Source: Hemibagrus wyckioides | Lineage: Eukaryota; Chordata; Actinopteri; Siluriformes; Bagridae | DNA: 64,000 bases | Assembly (NCBI RefSeq): GCF_019097595.1 | Contig: NC_080729.1 | Coordinates: forward strand, 2,710,417-2,774,416 | Reading direction: 5' to 3' | Shown: in pieces, positions 46,243-58,096 of the stretch | Position numbering within the stretch: position 1 is the stretch's first letter | Layout: each line of letters starts with the position of its first letter | Position numbers and translations under genes: made by a program | The notes under the pieces: generated by a model | What the model was told of the DNA's origin: nothing | Seen by the model: the letters and a program-made list of their open reading frames with translations, nothing else | The model's database searches: none

Positions 46243-47990
46243 CTTTGTTGTCCCGCAGGGTGAAGTTGTGGTTCCCGGCAGCTTCGGCAGTCAGGGAGAA
46301 GAAGAAGCGATGGCCGCTGGGAGGCTCGTCTTTATCCACCGCGCTCACCGTCTCGATCACCTGAGGAGAACACAACTTTTAATCCACTTCCACCTTAACG
46401 CACTATGGAAAACGCTGAAACCCTGCTTTCATAACCTCGTGCTCGGACCGCTCATTTTATATTCCCTAATTTTATGCCATGTAGTTAACTAAGTTTGTGC
46501 ACATGAGTTCCTGAGACTTCCTGACATAAGTGCTTCATAACACCTGATATCACCTTAAACATTCATAACACTACATGATGCCTACATAAGCAATCTACAT
46601 CAACTGATATATAGCTTTTTTAAAACACTGTAACATCTTACTTAATGATAGTGTTCATTAGGCTACATAATGCCTACATAAGTCATATACAACAACTGAT
46701 ATATGCCTTTTTTAAATACTGTAACACCTTACTTAATTATAGCGTTCATGAGGCTAAATAATGCCTATATAAGCATTGTACATCAACTGATATATAGCTT
46801 TTTTAAAATACTGTAACACCTTACTTAATGACAGTGTTCATAAGACTACATAATGCCTACATAGGTCATCTATTGCAACTTATATATACTTTTAAATCAC
46901 AGTTAAACCTTAATTAATGACAGTGTTCATAATCGTGAGCGTCAAATGCACAAATGTTTCCAGACAACTGACATAAACATACTTAAACATTCATAACACC
47001 ACATTATGTTTACATAAGTCATCTATGGCAACTGATATTTACCTTTTTTAAAAAAAACTGTAAACCCTTACTCACTGAGTGCCCATAAGGCTACATAATG
47101 CCTATATAAGCCATTTACAGCAACTGATCTATACTTTTATTTTAACAGTTTACTTAATGACAGTGTTCATAAGGCTATATGACTGTCAAATGCACAAATG
47201 TTTCAAGACAACTGACATAAACATACTTAAACATTCACAACACCACGTTATGTTTACATAAGTCATCTATAGCAACTGATATATCCTTTAAAAAAAAAAA
47301 ACATAACCCCTTACTTAATGATAGTGTTCATAAGGCTATAGGACTGTCAAATGCAAGTCATCTATAGCAACTGATATATCCTTTAAAAAAAAAAAACATA
47401 ACCCCTTACTTAATGATAGTGTTCATAAGGCTACATAATGCCTATATAAGTCATCTACAGAAACTCATATATACTTTTTCAATCACTGTACACACTTTAC
47501 ATAATGACAGGGTTCATAAGGCTACATAATGCCTACATAACCAATCTATAGCAACTGATTCAGTAACACCTAACACCTTATTTAATGACATGTTCATAAT
47601 GCTGCAAGGCCGTCAAACGCACAAATGTTTCAAGACAACTGAAATAAACATACTTAAAACAATCACTTCATGACAAATTACACTCATTCACAACACTGTA
47701 TACATTGTCTACAGCAACTGTTATAACTGTAATAAGAAAAAAAACCCTGAAACATAGTGTTCATAAGGCTGCATAAGACCTCTTCATTAAGGGCTTCATG
47801 ACAGCTGACATAAACCTACTTAAACCATCATCATTCCATCATACTAAATTATGTGTACATACACTAAGACATAGATGACAACCTATTTCTAAAGAAAACA
47901 AAAAAAGTGTTCATAAGACTGCATGACACGTCCTAAAGAAGTGCCTCATGACACCTGACATTAACCTACATAAGCATTCGTAACACTTTT
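44850..47990. repeat. Degenerate tandem array around the 118-bp cadherin exon
   Basis: The unit includes cataaggctacataatgcct, then acataagtcatctacagcaa, ctgatatatacttttt and cttacttaatgacagtgttc, with spacing of about 80-130 bp. Left part 44850-45960, right part 46500-47990, same orientation on both sides of the exon at 46243-46360. A recent unit duplication is near-perfect: the roughly 94-bp text around 47262-47354 is repeated at 47356-47440. Confidence 0.88.
46243..46360 (-). CDS. cdh20: Cadherin exon, 118 bp: EC5 core
   Basis: The acceptor is tctcctcag before GTGATCGAG and the donor is AACAAAG followed by gtagctta. It opens in phase 0 with VIETVSAVDKDEPPSGHRFF, then FSLTAEAAGNHNFTLRDNK, and ends with one base of a split codon (G, completed by AT to Asp). 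DKDEP is the EC5 calcium motif and NFT is an N-glycosylation sequon. Oddity: this short exon sits inside a degenerate tandem array (roughly 44850-47990) built of units with cataaggctacataatgcc and cttacttaatgacagtgttc, present on both sides in the same orientation. The exon itself shows no trace of the repeat. Confidence 0.96.
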
Positions 47991-48077
47991 CCCGTTCTTT
48001 ATTATGCTAGTCCTTTTTCCTATTAGTCTTTTTCTTGTAACCTTTACAGATGAAGCTTCTTCCTGCATACACTAAGT

Positions 48078-48150
48078 GCTTCACAAGGTGCTATACAAAT
48101 GAAACACCTCACCTCACCTCACCTTATTATTATTATTGTTATTATTATTC
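48078..48150 (+). repeat. Retroposon-like 3' tail followed by (ATT)n
   Basis: The text ctaagtgcttcacaaggtgc, then tatacaaatgaaa resembles the gctatataaat 3' ends of fish SINE/LINE families and is followed by ATT repeats. The rest of any element is not recognisable. Confidence 0.4.
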
Positions 48151-49313
48151 TGCTTGAGTGTTACCGACTAGCAAAGAAAAGAAAAGAAAAGAAAAGAAAA
48201 GAGAAAAACTGAGGTTAAATGATCAAGTTGTCATTAGCCTGAATCTCATCGTGTAATAGCGTACAAATCCGATTTGGAGTGTCCGTATCAATACGTCTGT
48301 CTGGAAGAGTTCGAGTTCTAATCAAAACAATCACGGCGCTGGGAGGCGAGTCAATACGCTATAAGTGATTAGCGCTGCTTAGACAGTGTGCTGGGGGATT
48401 TGGAGAAAAGTGCTATGTTTTGGAGATGATTATCAGACCTGTCTGTCAGGTGGAGCATTAAGGAGATTCCCCCGATACGCTGTCGGGGCTTAAATCTGCG
48501 AGCCGGGGCTGAGTTTAATACCCTGCACCCACGTGTGGCGCTGCGGTCAGCACAAAGTCAATCTACTCGGAAATCTCCTCGGCACCGGTGAGGTCCGGCT
48601 GGGAATAAATGTGTTCTTTAGATTGTTGAGAAATGAAGTTCTGAACAGCAATTCATAAAAACGTACAGGTGTGTGTGTAAAACAAAGCGAAAACACAGAT
48701 AAGTGGCGACTATCTATTATCTATTAGCACGACTAATATTTTTAAATATTTTATATAAATATTCATTAATTATAGTCTGATATAAAATTATTAATTTAAT
48801 ATTGTTAATTTATTCATTAATTTAATGTTTAATATTTCTTAAAATATTATTGTAATATTTAAAAAAAATATTTTTTGTAATTTTTTTTAATTAAAGATTT
48901 GACCCTTTGTTTCTTTTGTTGTCTTTTCTTTTTAGCAGAATATTCTCACCGCCATCGCTAATCCCTAATAAATACAGCTAACTCTTACATATCCATATCT
49001 ATTAGCTAAATCAAACATGCTGATAGATTTTATGTCATGTTAGTCAGCTCAAAACATTCTCAAGAGTCAAAACGAGAAAGGGGCGGAGCTTCAGGGAATT
49101 CAAAATGTGCTGTAAATCATTTTAGAATTGTATTTAAATTAGCTTGTTTTCACTGAGGACGAAAAAAGTTATGGTGTATTCTGTATTGATCTGAATTGAT
49201 GTATGGTGTATTGATCTCAAATCTTTGTAGAGTGACGATTTAGTCATCCAATCAGGTTGAATTATTTGTCTGAAGCATCTGGTTTAAACTGGTTCACCGT
49301 GTATATATTTATA

Positions 49314-49749
49314 TACACTATATTGCCAAAAGTTTTGGGACACCCCTTCAAATCATTGAATTCAGGTGTTGTTTTTCAGGGGTTCCTGTTCCAACATGAC
49401 TGCACACCAGTGACCAAAGCAAGGTCCATAAAGACATGGATGAGTGAGTTTGGTGTGGAGGAACTTGACTGGCCTGCACAGAGTCCTGACCTCTACCCCA
49501 TAGAACACCTTTGGGATGAATTAGAGTGGAGACTGTGAACCAGACCTTCTCGTCCAACATCAGTGTCTGACCTCACAAATGTGCTTCTAGAGGAATGGTC
49601 AAAAATTCCCATAAAAACACTTCTAAACCTTGTGGAAAGCCTTCCCAGAAGAGTTGAAGCTGTTATAGCTGTAAAGGGCGGGGCAACTCCATATTACATT
49701 CATGTGCATGTAAAGGCAGATGTCCCAATACTTTTGGCAATACAGTGTG
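49314..49749 (+). mobile_element. Tc1/mariner internal-deletion derivative, copy 2
   Basis: Same family as copy 1, opposite orientation. The left end reads tacactatattgccaaaagt and the right end ttttggcaatacagtgtga. The frame at 49257-49538 still encodes FLFQHDCTPVTKARSIKTWM and PAQSPDLYPIEHLWDELEWR with D34E spacing. About 140 bp between the left end and this segment are missing compared with copy 1. Confidence 0.92.
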
Positions 49750-51066
49750 ATGAAGTGATTGTTACATTTTGACTAAAAACTAAGCAAGAAAAATCCTTCA
49801 GAACCATATCCAAACCCATGAAGAGGAAGGCGCAGTGATCTGTGACGCTTGTTAAGCCGAAGTCATTCACTGAGCCTCATGAAAACATTCCTAACATCAA
49901 CTATCATAAATCGATACGCTGCTGCTTAAATCGAATACACCACGCTGCTTAAAAAAGGGCACAGCATGCATATGAGATGATGAAGTACGGATGACTCGGT
50001 TTCTTCCGCCCCGCAGGTCGCACAGGGACGCCTACGGCTACGACACGTCTCCGGGCCCGGCCCCGGCGAGCGATCGTGTCACAGAGGAACCTGAGTGCTC
50101 AGCCATCCTTAAGGAGAGAACATTAAAAAGCTCAGTGCGCTCATTACTGATGATTTCTGCAGCTGCAGATTTACCAGGAAGCGTACATAATCCTCTAACA
50201 CATCATTCGCAGATCACTGGACCTGTTCGCACCCAGCTTCTGTTAATGTTAAAGAAGAAAAGGATACTGGGAACAACAGAGGGCAGTTCAAGGAGACCGG
50301 GCAAAGTGCCGTGAGCTGGAAGGAGAAGGCGGTGCAGGAAAGCACCTGGAGTGACCCCATTAGAGGAACTTCAGGATGGCATCTGGGGACGTTTTTTTAC
50401 GCATGGCCATCTGTTTTAGTCCGTAATGATCGGGAGGTTTCTGCGTCTCATCGAGTTCACTGGTGTTTAGCCAAGCGGAAAAATCGCTCCAGTTTTTAGG
50501 AGAAGGTAGAGAGCAGGTAGAGCTCAAAACCTCACTTTCAATCGATTTCTATGAAACTCTTAGGACTTCTCAAAGTGGCACCATCAGCCAGAGCTAAATT
50601 CTCACTTCTAATAAGTCAAAAGCTTGATTTGTTTCCTGTAACAGAAGCTCACAGCAGTTCTGGATGGAATTCAAGTCATGAGGTGTGAGTCATGTTCACA
50701 CTGAAAATTACAACAAGTGCACTAAATACCCAGATGATGAACTTATTCAACTGAAAAAACAAAACGTTAAATGTTGGACACTTTATAAACATCAACACTC
50801 ATAGCTTGGCTTCTGTAGTGAAAAGGGGCGGGGCTACCAGGCACTGACACAATTTCAAGATGGCTGATGACACTCTGGTGAACACGATGCTGGTAGACGT
50901 GTGTTTGGAATTCGGAAAAATAAGGGAGCTAATCATTTTTGTGGTCTTCCACTTTGGGGTCTTCCACAACCCACTTTGGGGTTGTGAGTGTAATGATGTC
51001 ATGCTGCATCTCTTTATCCTGATGTTGATTAGTTTCCTCTAACAGTATGCCTCACCAAAAGTGAAG

Positions 51067-51555
51067 TACACTATATTGCCAAAAGTTTTGGGACACCCCT
51101 CCAATCATTGAGTTCAGGTGTTGTTTTTCAGGGGTTGGGCTCGGCTCCTTAGTTCCAGTGAAAGGAACTCTTAATGCTTCAGCTTCATACCAAGACATTT
51201 TGGACAATTTCATGCTCTTTGTGGGAACAGTTTGGGGATGACCCCTTCCTGTTCCGACATGACTGTACACCAGTGACCAAAGCAAGGTCCATAAAGACAT
51301 GGATGAGTGAGTTTGGTGTGGAGGAACTTGACTGGCCTGCACAGAGTCCTAACCTCAAGTCCAACATCAGTGCCTGACCTCACAAATGCGTTTCTAGAGG
51401 AATGGTCAAAAATTCCCATAAACACACTCCTAAACCTTGTGGAAAGCCTTGCCAGAAGAGTTGAAGCTGTTATAGGTGCAAAGGGCGGGGCAACTCCATA
51501 TTACATTCATGTGCAGGTAAAGACAGGTGTCCCAAAACCTTTGGCAATAAAGTAT
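51067..51555 (+). mobile_element. Tc1/mariner internal-deletion derivative, copy 3
   Basis: Left end tacactatattgccaaaagt, right end ctttggcaataaagtatat. It keeps the FRHDCTPVTKARSIKTW region, but about 55 bp that in copies 1 and 2 encode NPIEHLWDELEWRL are deleted, removing the catalytic Glu. A third independent deletion pattern of the same family. Confidence 0.92.
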
Positions 51556-53039
51556 ATTTCTTACTCACAATAGCACAAAAGTGCACACTTTTATTGTATC
51601 CTAGCTTCCTGTAAAATATTTTTTGTCATCTTTTATAAACACAAATAAAAATAAAAACCAGGTGGAACTTAAAGTTGTCACTGCTGAATCTCTGTAAACA
51701 AAAGTGACCCATGGAGTTACTGAGCAGACAGGAAGGTGTGGACGTGGACCTGGACGCGGACGTCAATCTCGCAGCCATATAGAAGCATTGGAGCGTTTAA
51801 TAGTCCAGCAGCGGAGGCTTTTTAGGGCTGTGTTAAGGACACAGCCACTGGGCTGAAACTCTAACGAGACCTGAGATATGGATACTGCGAGCTCCTGTCA
51901 TGGCTGCACCACGTCAAGCTCCAGCGCGTCCTGAATGACCCCGGAACGAACGAGAACCGCGAGGGAAGTCAAGCGCTTAAGAACAGAGCTCTATTTGATG
52001 GGAAATATAACCGAGGGTTCGCCCGGGGTCTTAGAAATACGGCACAGTCATCTGGCATTTAATATCTGGGAAAGTTAAAAGAGATGGGGAGTCTGGGATT
52101 GACCGGAAGACACAGACAGGGATCCAGAGGGGGACTTGACTTTTTTTTTTTTTTCCCAGACAGAAATTTTTCATCAGCGTTTCCTGAGATGAGCGCTACC
52201 TCCGGTGGCAAACATGATTTCCCACGACACCGAGAGTTAGCCGTAATTGCCGGGCTGCCAACAACGATCTTTCCATCAGGGAATTTCATGAGGGAAAGTC
52301 GTCTCATGGACCCTCAGTGTGGCTTGTTGCTTATGATTTAAAAGCTCTAATGGGAACGATGGGAATTTGAGCATTGTCCGAAAGCGTCTATGAAGACGTA
52401 TTTTCAAGGCATGTTTCTATCTGACTTTTTTTTTCCTCTCTGAAGAATTCATATTACACTGTTTTTTTTTTAAAGCACCTGTAAATATCTTCACATTCCA
52501 GCTGTGAAAAGAAGCCCTCAGGCATCACAGGAGTGAAAATGTCACCTGATCGAAAGTTATGGCGTCTCTGAAGCGACACCAACGCGAGCTTGGTGTTTAT
52601 TGTGTCCTTTTGAATATCTTACAGAGAACATTTCGTTATCAGGAAATTTCACATTCCGATCCAAGGCCGAATACAATCCCAGTCTCGACTCGGTGTGGCG
52701 GAATAACCGAGGTGGAGTGTGTGATCTGTCGTTCACTTCAAATCGCTTTTTTTTGACCAAGGTCCCTAAACCAGCTCATTTCACACCACTGTTCCCTCTG
52801 AGTGTGTATGTGTGTGTGTGAGTGTATGTGTGTGTGTGTGTGCAGAGCTGTAAAGCTCCTTCGCCACCGCCGTGCAGTGATCTGATCCACTGATTAGACT
52901 TACACGCTGCACAATAAGCCTGTTTTTTTTCCCCGTCACTTCGCTCGTGTTCCCTATGCTCTCGGCTGGCGGCGGATCGTGATATTAAAATTGCAGCCTG
53001 TGTTTGCGTCTCTGTTTTAGCATCTGAAATTAAAAAAGT

Positions 53040-53930
53040 CTGCTTTCAGACAAGATCCAAAAAAAGGTTGCCAGATTGTGATTTTTACAAGTGTCAGCGA
53101 ATTGTATCAACAGCAGATTCTCGTGTTGAGGGAGTGCTAATAAGATGAGATTAGATCTGTTTCTTGTTAATTGTTATTTGTTAATTGTCAAACAGCTCAA
53201 TCTGGCAACATAAAGACATTGCTCTCCCCTCAAATCTATTCACATCTCGCACATGTTTAAAAAATAATTACATGATTGATTTCTCTTATTGTTCTCTTAT
53301 TTCTCTTATCTTATCTAAATTTGTATTAATGAGGAAAAATCAGTACGTATAAAGAAAGTCAGACATTTTGACATTTCAAGCTTTTCCAATGCGTTCTTTA
53401 TTAAAGGTGTTAAAAGTGTTTAACAGTTTAATCTGGCAACATAAAGAGATCGTTTCCTCTTCATAATCATATAGATTTGCTTTACACTTAAAAATTAACT
53501 GCATGATTGATTTCTCTTATTAACATGTATTAATGAGAAAAATCAATATGTATAAAGAAAGTCAGACATTTTGACATTTCGAGCTTTTTGAATGCGTTCT
53601 TTGTTAAAAATGTGCCAGGTTGCCAGATTGGTTTTATAGCAAATTTCAGTCAGCTAACTTCATTTACATTAGGAATGTTGATGGATATAAATAAGATCAG
53701 TTTCTTGATCAGCATAAAACAGTTTAATCTGGCATCGCTTCCACGCTTCCATCCTGTTAGCAGGAGGTATATTTTAACTATATTTTCTTTAATTAATGCT
53801 AAAAATCTACACTTGTAGATAGCAAGAAAGTCAGACATTTGAAAGGTAATGCGCTCCTTATTAAAAGGTGACCGGGTTGCCAGATTGTGTTTTTCGTCCC
53901 TAATCTCATCAAGCCTTCATTTAACAATAA
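53040..53930 (+). repeat. Dispersed tandem family B, three or four units
   Basis: Recurrent blocks ggttgccagattgtg, then agatctgtttcttgttaatt and caatctggcaacataaaga (the last near 53201, 53431 and, diverged, 53731), then gaaagtcagacattttgaca. It is the reverse complement of the text at 38460-39030. Confidence 0.8.
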
Positions 53931-54584
53931 CAATAAACATGGTTTGTTTCTGTTTCACACTGCGCGCGGTCTCTTATGTATGTATGTGAAATGTTGTAGC
54001 AGTAAAAAGGCCGTGTTCTAATTACAGCAAATGAAATAAAACCAGCGTATGTTCTTGTTCCGCGTCAGTGAATGGGTTTGCTCCGTCTCTTAGCTGCTCT
54101 GTATTTATAAGAATAATCTGTAATAATACAAGAGCACTTTAATGTTTAGGGAAATGGCGGGGCTGTAATGCGGCTTCATTAAAAATAAATTGGATTATGT
54201 TGGTACGCGAATGTTATATATACAAAGTATTTGGTCACGGCACTCGCAACAGCACTCGCGTCACATTTTGGATTGAACACTTGTTACCAATACGCCAGTT
54301 CCATCGCCTTATGGGACGTTTTTAATCAGTATAAATAATCAAATGATTTTTCTGGTTGTGAGTCTGATCTAAAACGAGTCTGTCGGCTTTCAGTGTGTTT
54401 GAGACGTGTGTTTTTCCCTCTGTTGGAGAACCTTACACAGAATTTTACTGGTTGAAGATGAAATTTGAGCTGATTTTTAGATGTACAAGCACTTGGAGAA
54501 CATCTCAGAGAGCAGAAATGGGTTTGAGGTCAACATTTACTTTGAAGATCTTAGCGAAACATCTGTGCGAAAAGAACTAGAAGT

Positions 54585-54665
54585 TCTCCTAGTCGGCTAG
54601 GAAACAACAGAAATCCTTATAAAACACTACAAATTTTCTACAAAGTCCTGAGTGGAACATGACAA
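54585..54665. repeat. Dispersed repeat copy A (partner at 1-120)
   Basis: Shares tagtcggctagg, acagaaatcctt, aacactacaaa and gagtggaacatgacaaaa with the first 120 bases, in the same order and orientation, with about 40 bases missing in the middle. Confidence 0.5.
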
Positions 54666-55179
54666 AACTCATAATGTGGGCGTGGCTTATCTTCCAGCAA
54701 TTTCCGTTGCAGACACTGGTCTGGTTAGCGGTAATCACTCCGGCGATACGCAGTGAGCTCGTTTTCTTTAAACAGTGTCGAACCTGAGGTAAAATAAAGC
54801 ATCCCTCTGGTTTCTTTACTCTCCCAACCTCCCCCAAGGCCTCAAACTGTCAATCAGACAAAAGCGCTAATTACATTCTGAGCATCGGCTTCGCTCTCCG
54901 TGCAGCCGCTTCCCCTCTTATCAAACTAATTTGTTTAATTCATCAACCGTGAACTTTTCAAAGCTGAGTCTCTGGTGTTCTTGGTTCCTTCAGGTCAGCG
55001 CAGGCATACGCCGTCGGAAAGGGACGTAGCGGCTGCGACTGAAAATGTCACCGGTATATGAGAGATTCTGTCAGAACCCGGAGGGACGCGATAATCATAT
55101 GAGTAGCTATTTCACTTTTCTGTGGCTCAGAAAAAAAAAGAAAACTACGCGGAGTGATGCAAGCCGGAGATTGTAGTAC

Positions 55180-55301
55180 CTGGCCTGGTCCGGCACTCTC
55201 GCACAGGAACGTCTCGTACTCTATGGCGAAGACGGGAGCGTTATCGTTGACATCCATCACCGTGATCAGGGTGATTCCTTTCCCCACCTGCGAGGGGTCC
55301 A
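55180..55301 (-). CDS. cdh20: Cadherin exon, 122 bp: EC4-EC5 junction
   Basis: The acceptor is ctgtgttccag before TGGACCCC and the donor is GGCCAG followed by gtactac. The exon starts two bases into a codon (C from the previous exon plus TG gives Leu), reads DPSQVGKGITLITV, then MDVNDNAPVFAIEYETFLCE and SAGPGQ, and closes on a codon boundary. DVNDNAP is the calcium-coordinating EC4-EC5 linker. The first EC5 strand with its FLCE cysteine follows, typical of type II cadherins. Two upstream bases (Val if read through) extend the open frame, but the ag dinucleotide and the phase set the start at 55301. Introns of 6.6 kb and 8.8 kb flank it. Confidence 0.95.
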
Positions 55302-55439
55302 CTGGAACACAGACACACAAGAACATAATGTTCTCGGAGAATCTTCTCCTTTTTCTTTCTTTTTTTAAGAGCTACTATAACTTTATGAACATCTTCTAGC
55401 TGGTATAAAATGTTAGAACAAGAAATAAAAGTTTCTCAA

Positions 55440-56120
55440 AGCACTTCAGAAAGTGAAGAACCCTCTCGCTATGGAAAGAAACATTTTAAGAACAAGTTTA
55501 TGAGATATGGTTCTAAGCAGACATTTTGTGGGAATCAGGAACTCAGGAACTAACTGAGGAACCATTAAGGAACTCATTAAGTTTCTCAGAGAGGTGAAGC
55601 TACTTAGAAAGATATAATAAAAGAACATCTCAGTATCCAAGGAACTCATTTCTGGAATGGTTCCTTTTTTTACAAAGAAGAACTGTGGACCCTTTAAACA
55701 CCTTTAGAAACAGGGTTCCTCGATGGTTCTTTGGCTGGTTGATGAGAAGGTTCTTCACTTTCTCAGAGCAGATAAGTTATTTAGAAATGTTTTTAAAAAA
55801 CACAATTATAAAATTAAAGAAAGAGCATCTCGCTATCCAAAGAATCCGCTTCTGACATTTTTTCATATAACAAAGAAGAAACCACAATTTTAGAAACAGG
55901 GTTCCTCAATGGTTCTTTGGCGTTTTGGTGAGGAGGTTCTTCACTTTTTTCAGAGAAGATTAGCTATTTAGAAATGTATTTTAAAAATAATTACATTGAA
56001 AATAAAAAAGAACATCTCGCTATCCATAGAATCCACTTCTGACATTTTCTCATATAACAAAGAAGAAAAACTCTTTTAGTAACAGGGTTCCTCTGAGGTT
56101 CTTCACTTTTTTTCACCAGG
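55440..56120. repeat. About 190-200-bp tandem repeat, three to four units
   Basis: The block agaacatctcgctatccaa, then ttctgacattttttcatata, acaaagaagaa, aacagggttcctc and gaggttcttcactt begins near 55620, 55820 and 56006. A more diverged unit precedes at 55440-55610. Confidence 0.85.
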
Positions 56121-58029
56121 GGTGAAAGGACACTGGACCACTGCTACACACAGTTCAGAGGCGGCTACAAGGCACAATCTGTCCAATTTGAAATTTTGAA
56201 AAGGTTATCTTTTCTGATAACATCTTAATAAAAAACATATTTAAATGGTTACGGAACGCTGTTTGTGAAGGTATATGAAGGGTTTGAATGATTTTCCGAC
56301 ATGAGAAACGTCCAGAAGAAGCTTTTTGGATGATGTTCTTGAGATGGGGGTAAATATTCAGGCTGAGGATGAGGAAGGTGACTGATGCAAGCTTGCGTTA
56401 TTTATTGGATTTTACTTTTAAGGGAATGAAGAAGAAGCTTGTGGACTTGCGAGAACATGAAAACCAATTAAATAAACGTGAAAAGAAACATGATATCACA
56501 ACAACGATTAGCTGGAAACCCTAAAACTCGACCCACGGAGAAAAACAAACATGTTTGTATTTTTTCAAAAAAAAGTATTTCAACATCAAATCTTTCAGCA
56601 CTTCAAGGTCACCGGATTCGCTGCCAACATTTACCGATGTGTTGCTGGATATCGTTATTTATGCAACACTTGGCAAACAGCGAATTAACAAGCCATATGG
56701 GGCTTCACAAAGTTCTTGTTTTGTAAGCATATAACATAGATTAGAGAGGGGGTTTTTTGGGTTCTCTTCATAACACGAGCCAAACCTGAACACGTGTGGA
56801 GGGCAAACGGCGAGCAGTCGAGCAGAAGAGACACAGCTGGGAAAAATCGCTGACTACATCCGACAGCTTCCGAGCCACGAATACACGCATCAACAACGAT
56901 TAATAAGACTTGTCATGTTTTTATTTCTATTTTTTTATTATAATATGCAAGCTTGGGTTTATTCTTGTCATCTTTTTTCGAGAAGAATTTGGGCAAAAGA
57001 TCAACCAAGATGTGCTGCTATAGTTTAGCACAGGAGCCAAGACTAAAAGGCTAATCTTGCTAACACATTGCTAATGATAGCATGTTCAAATGAAAAACAA
57101 ATTATTATTATTTAACACTCAATCAGTAGTCCATGCCACGTAGCCGAAGAGTTTCGACACAATGCTTTTTAGCTCCACTAATACGATCCATTTGGCTCAA
57201 CATGGCTGAGATTTAAATTAGCAATCCTTTTAGTTTGATGCTAAGCAATGCTAGACTTCCTGTTGCTAGCGGAACTGAAGCAAACAGTCAGCTATTTCAG
57301 TTATGCTATGTTTTGGTTATTAGTAAGCTATTGTTTATCTATTGGATTAAATGAAGCTGTTACTAAAATAATATTCTGCTACAACAAACAGCTTCTTGCT
57401 AATAACCAAAAGATGTCAGCTTACCTCAGAGGCTAATATCAAAGGAAACCTGACCTTCCTGTCATGCTAGCCGTCACCTTTCAGCACCTAGATTATAAAT
57501 CTCAAATTGCCTCGTTTTTAAAACTCTGTTTTAGCATCAAAGCTACAAGACTTCGAAGATAAACAATGCTAAACTCGAAGTCATCAGATAAAACGCAGTG
57601 AGAGGGTGTTTAATAAATGCGATCTGCGGATACGACAAACATCTGGACGACTCGCTGGAAACAGCTGACTCACTGAAGTGCTGTGATTTATCGCACGTAC
57701 CGCTGCATGTGTAACGCAAGTCAGTTTTAGCAAACATGCTGCAAAAAAACAGCACTAAAGAGCATTCTCTGACTTAAATAGATGAGGAACATCTGCCTCC
57801 GAGTCTCCACACCTGCAGGAAGGTGAAAACACGGAGTGTTTTGGTCACAGAGCCTCGTTCATCTGCGGATCTGACTCGATAACGGATCGTTTTACAGACG
57901 CTGAGTAAAGCGGAGTCGGGCTGCGGCGGTGTCACGGCTTTATTAAAAGTGCTGTCAGCGGTGACAAAAGTGAAAAAGTGGCGCATTTTACAGAACATAA
58001 GAAGCTTTTTTTTTCCTCGAGCAGGTGCT

Positions 58030-58096
58030 GCACTGCGACCCTGAGCAGGATAAAGTATACACTGAAGACTAAGGAATGAATAAATGAATGAATGAT
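58030..58096 (+). mobile_element. L2-like SINE 3' tail fragment
   Basis: The text tgcgaccctgagcaggataa, then agtatacactgaag and (gaat)n parallels the 3' end of the SINE at 11360-11719 (GACCCTAATTAGGAATAAAG, then (TGGA)n). Head and body are absent. Confidence 0.6.

Larger units (their letters stand above)
46361..55179 (-). other. Cadherin intron (8,819 bp) between the 122- and 118-bp exons
   Basis: Contains the right part of the degenerate array to about 47990, a retroposon-like tail with (ATT)n near 48078-48150, two Tc1 derivatives (49314-49749 and 51067-51555), and a tandem family at 53040-53930. The stretches 48200-49300, 49800-51050 and 51600-53030 hold nothing I can name beyond short homopolymers and a GT tract near 52800-52842. 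Confidence 0.85.

Noticed and set aside
49257..49538. 93-codon frame as an active transposase gene
   Set aside because: It lacks the HTH domain and the first catalytic Asp and begins in flanking DNA, so it is a remnant.
55048..55179. Read-through of the cadherin frame past the 122-bp exon donor (ending SLIYR) as an alternative terminal exon
   Set aside because: The frame continues by chance past gtactac to a stop. The clean donor and matching downstream phase favour normal splicing; only transcript data could show intron retention.
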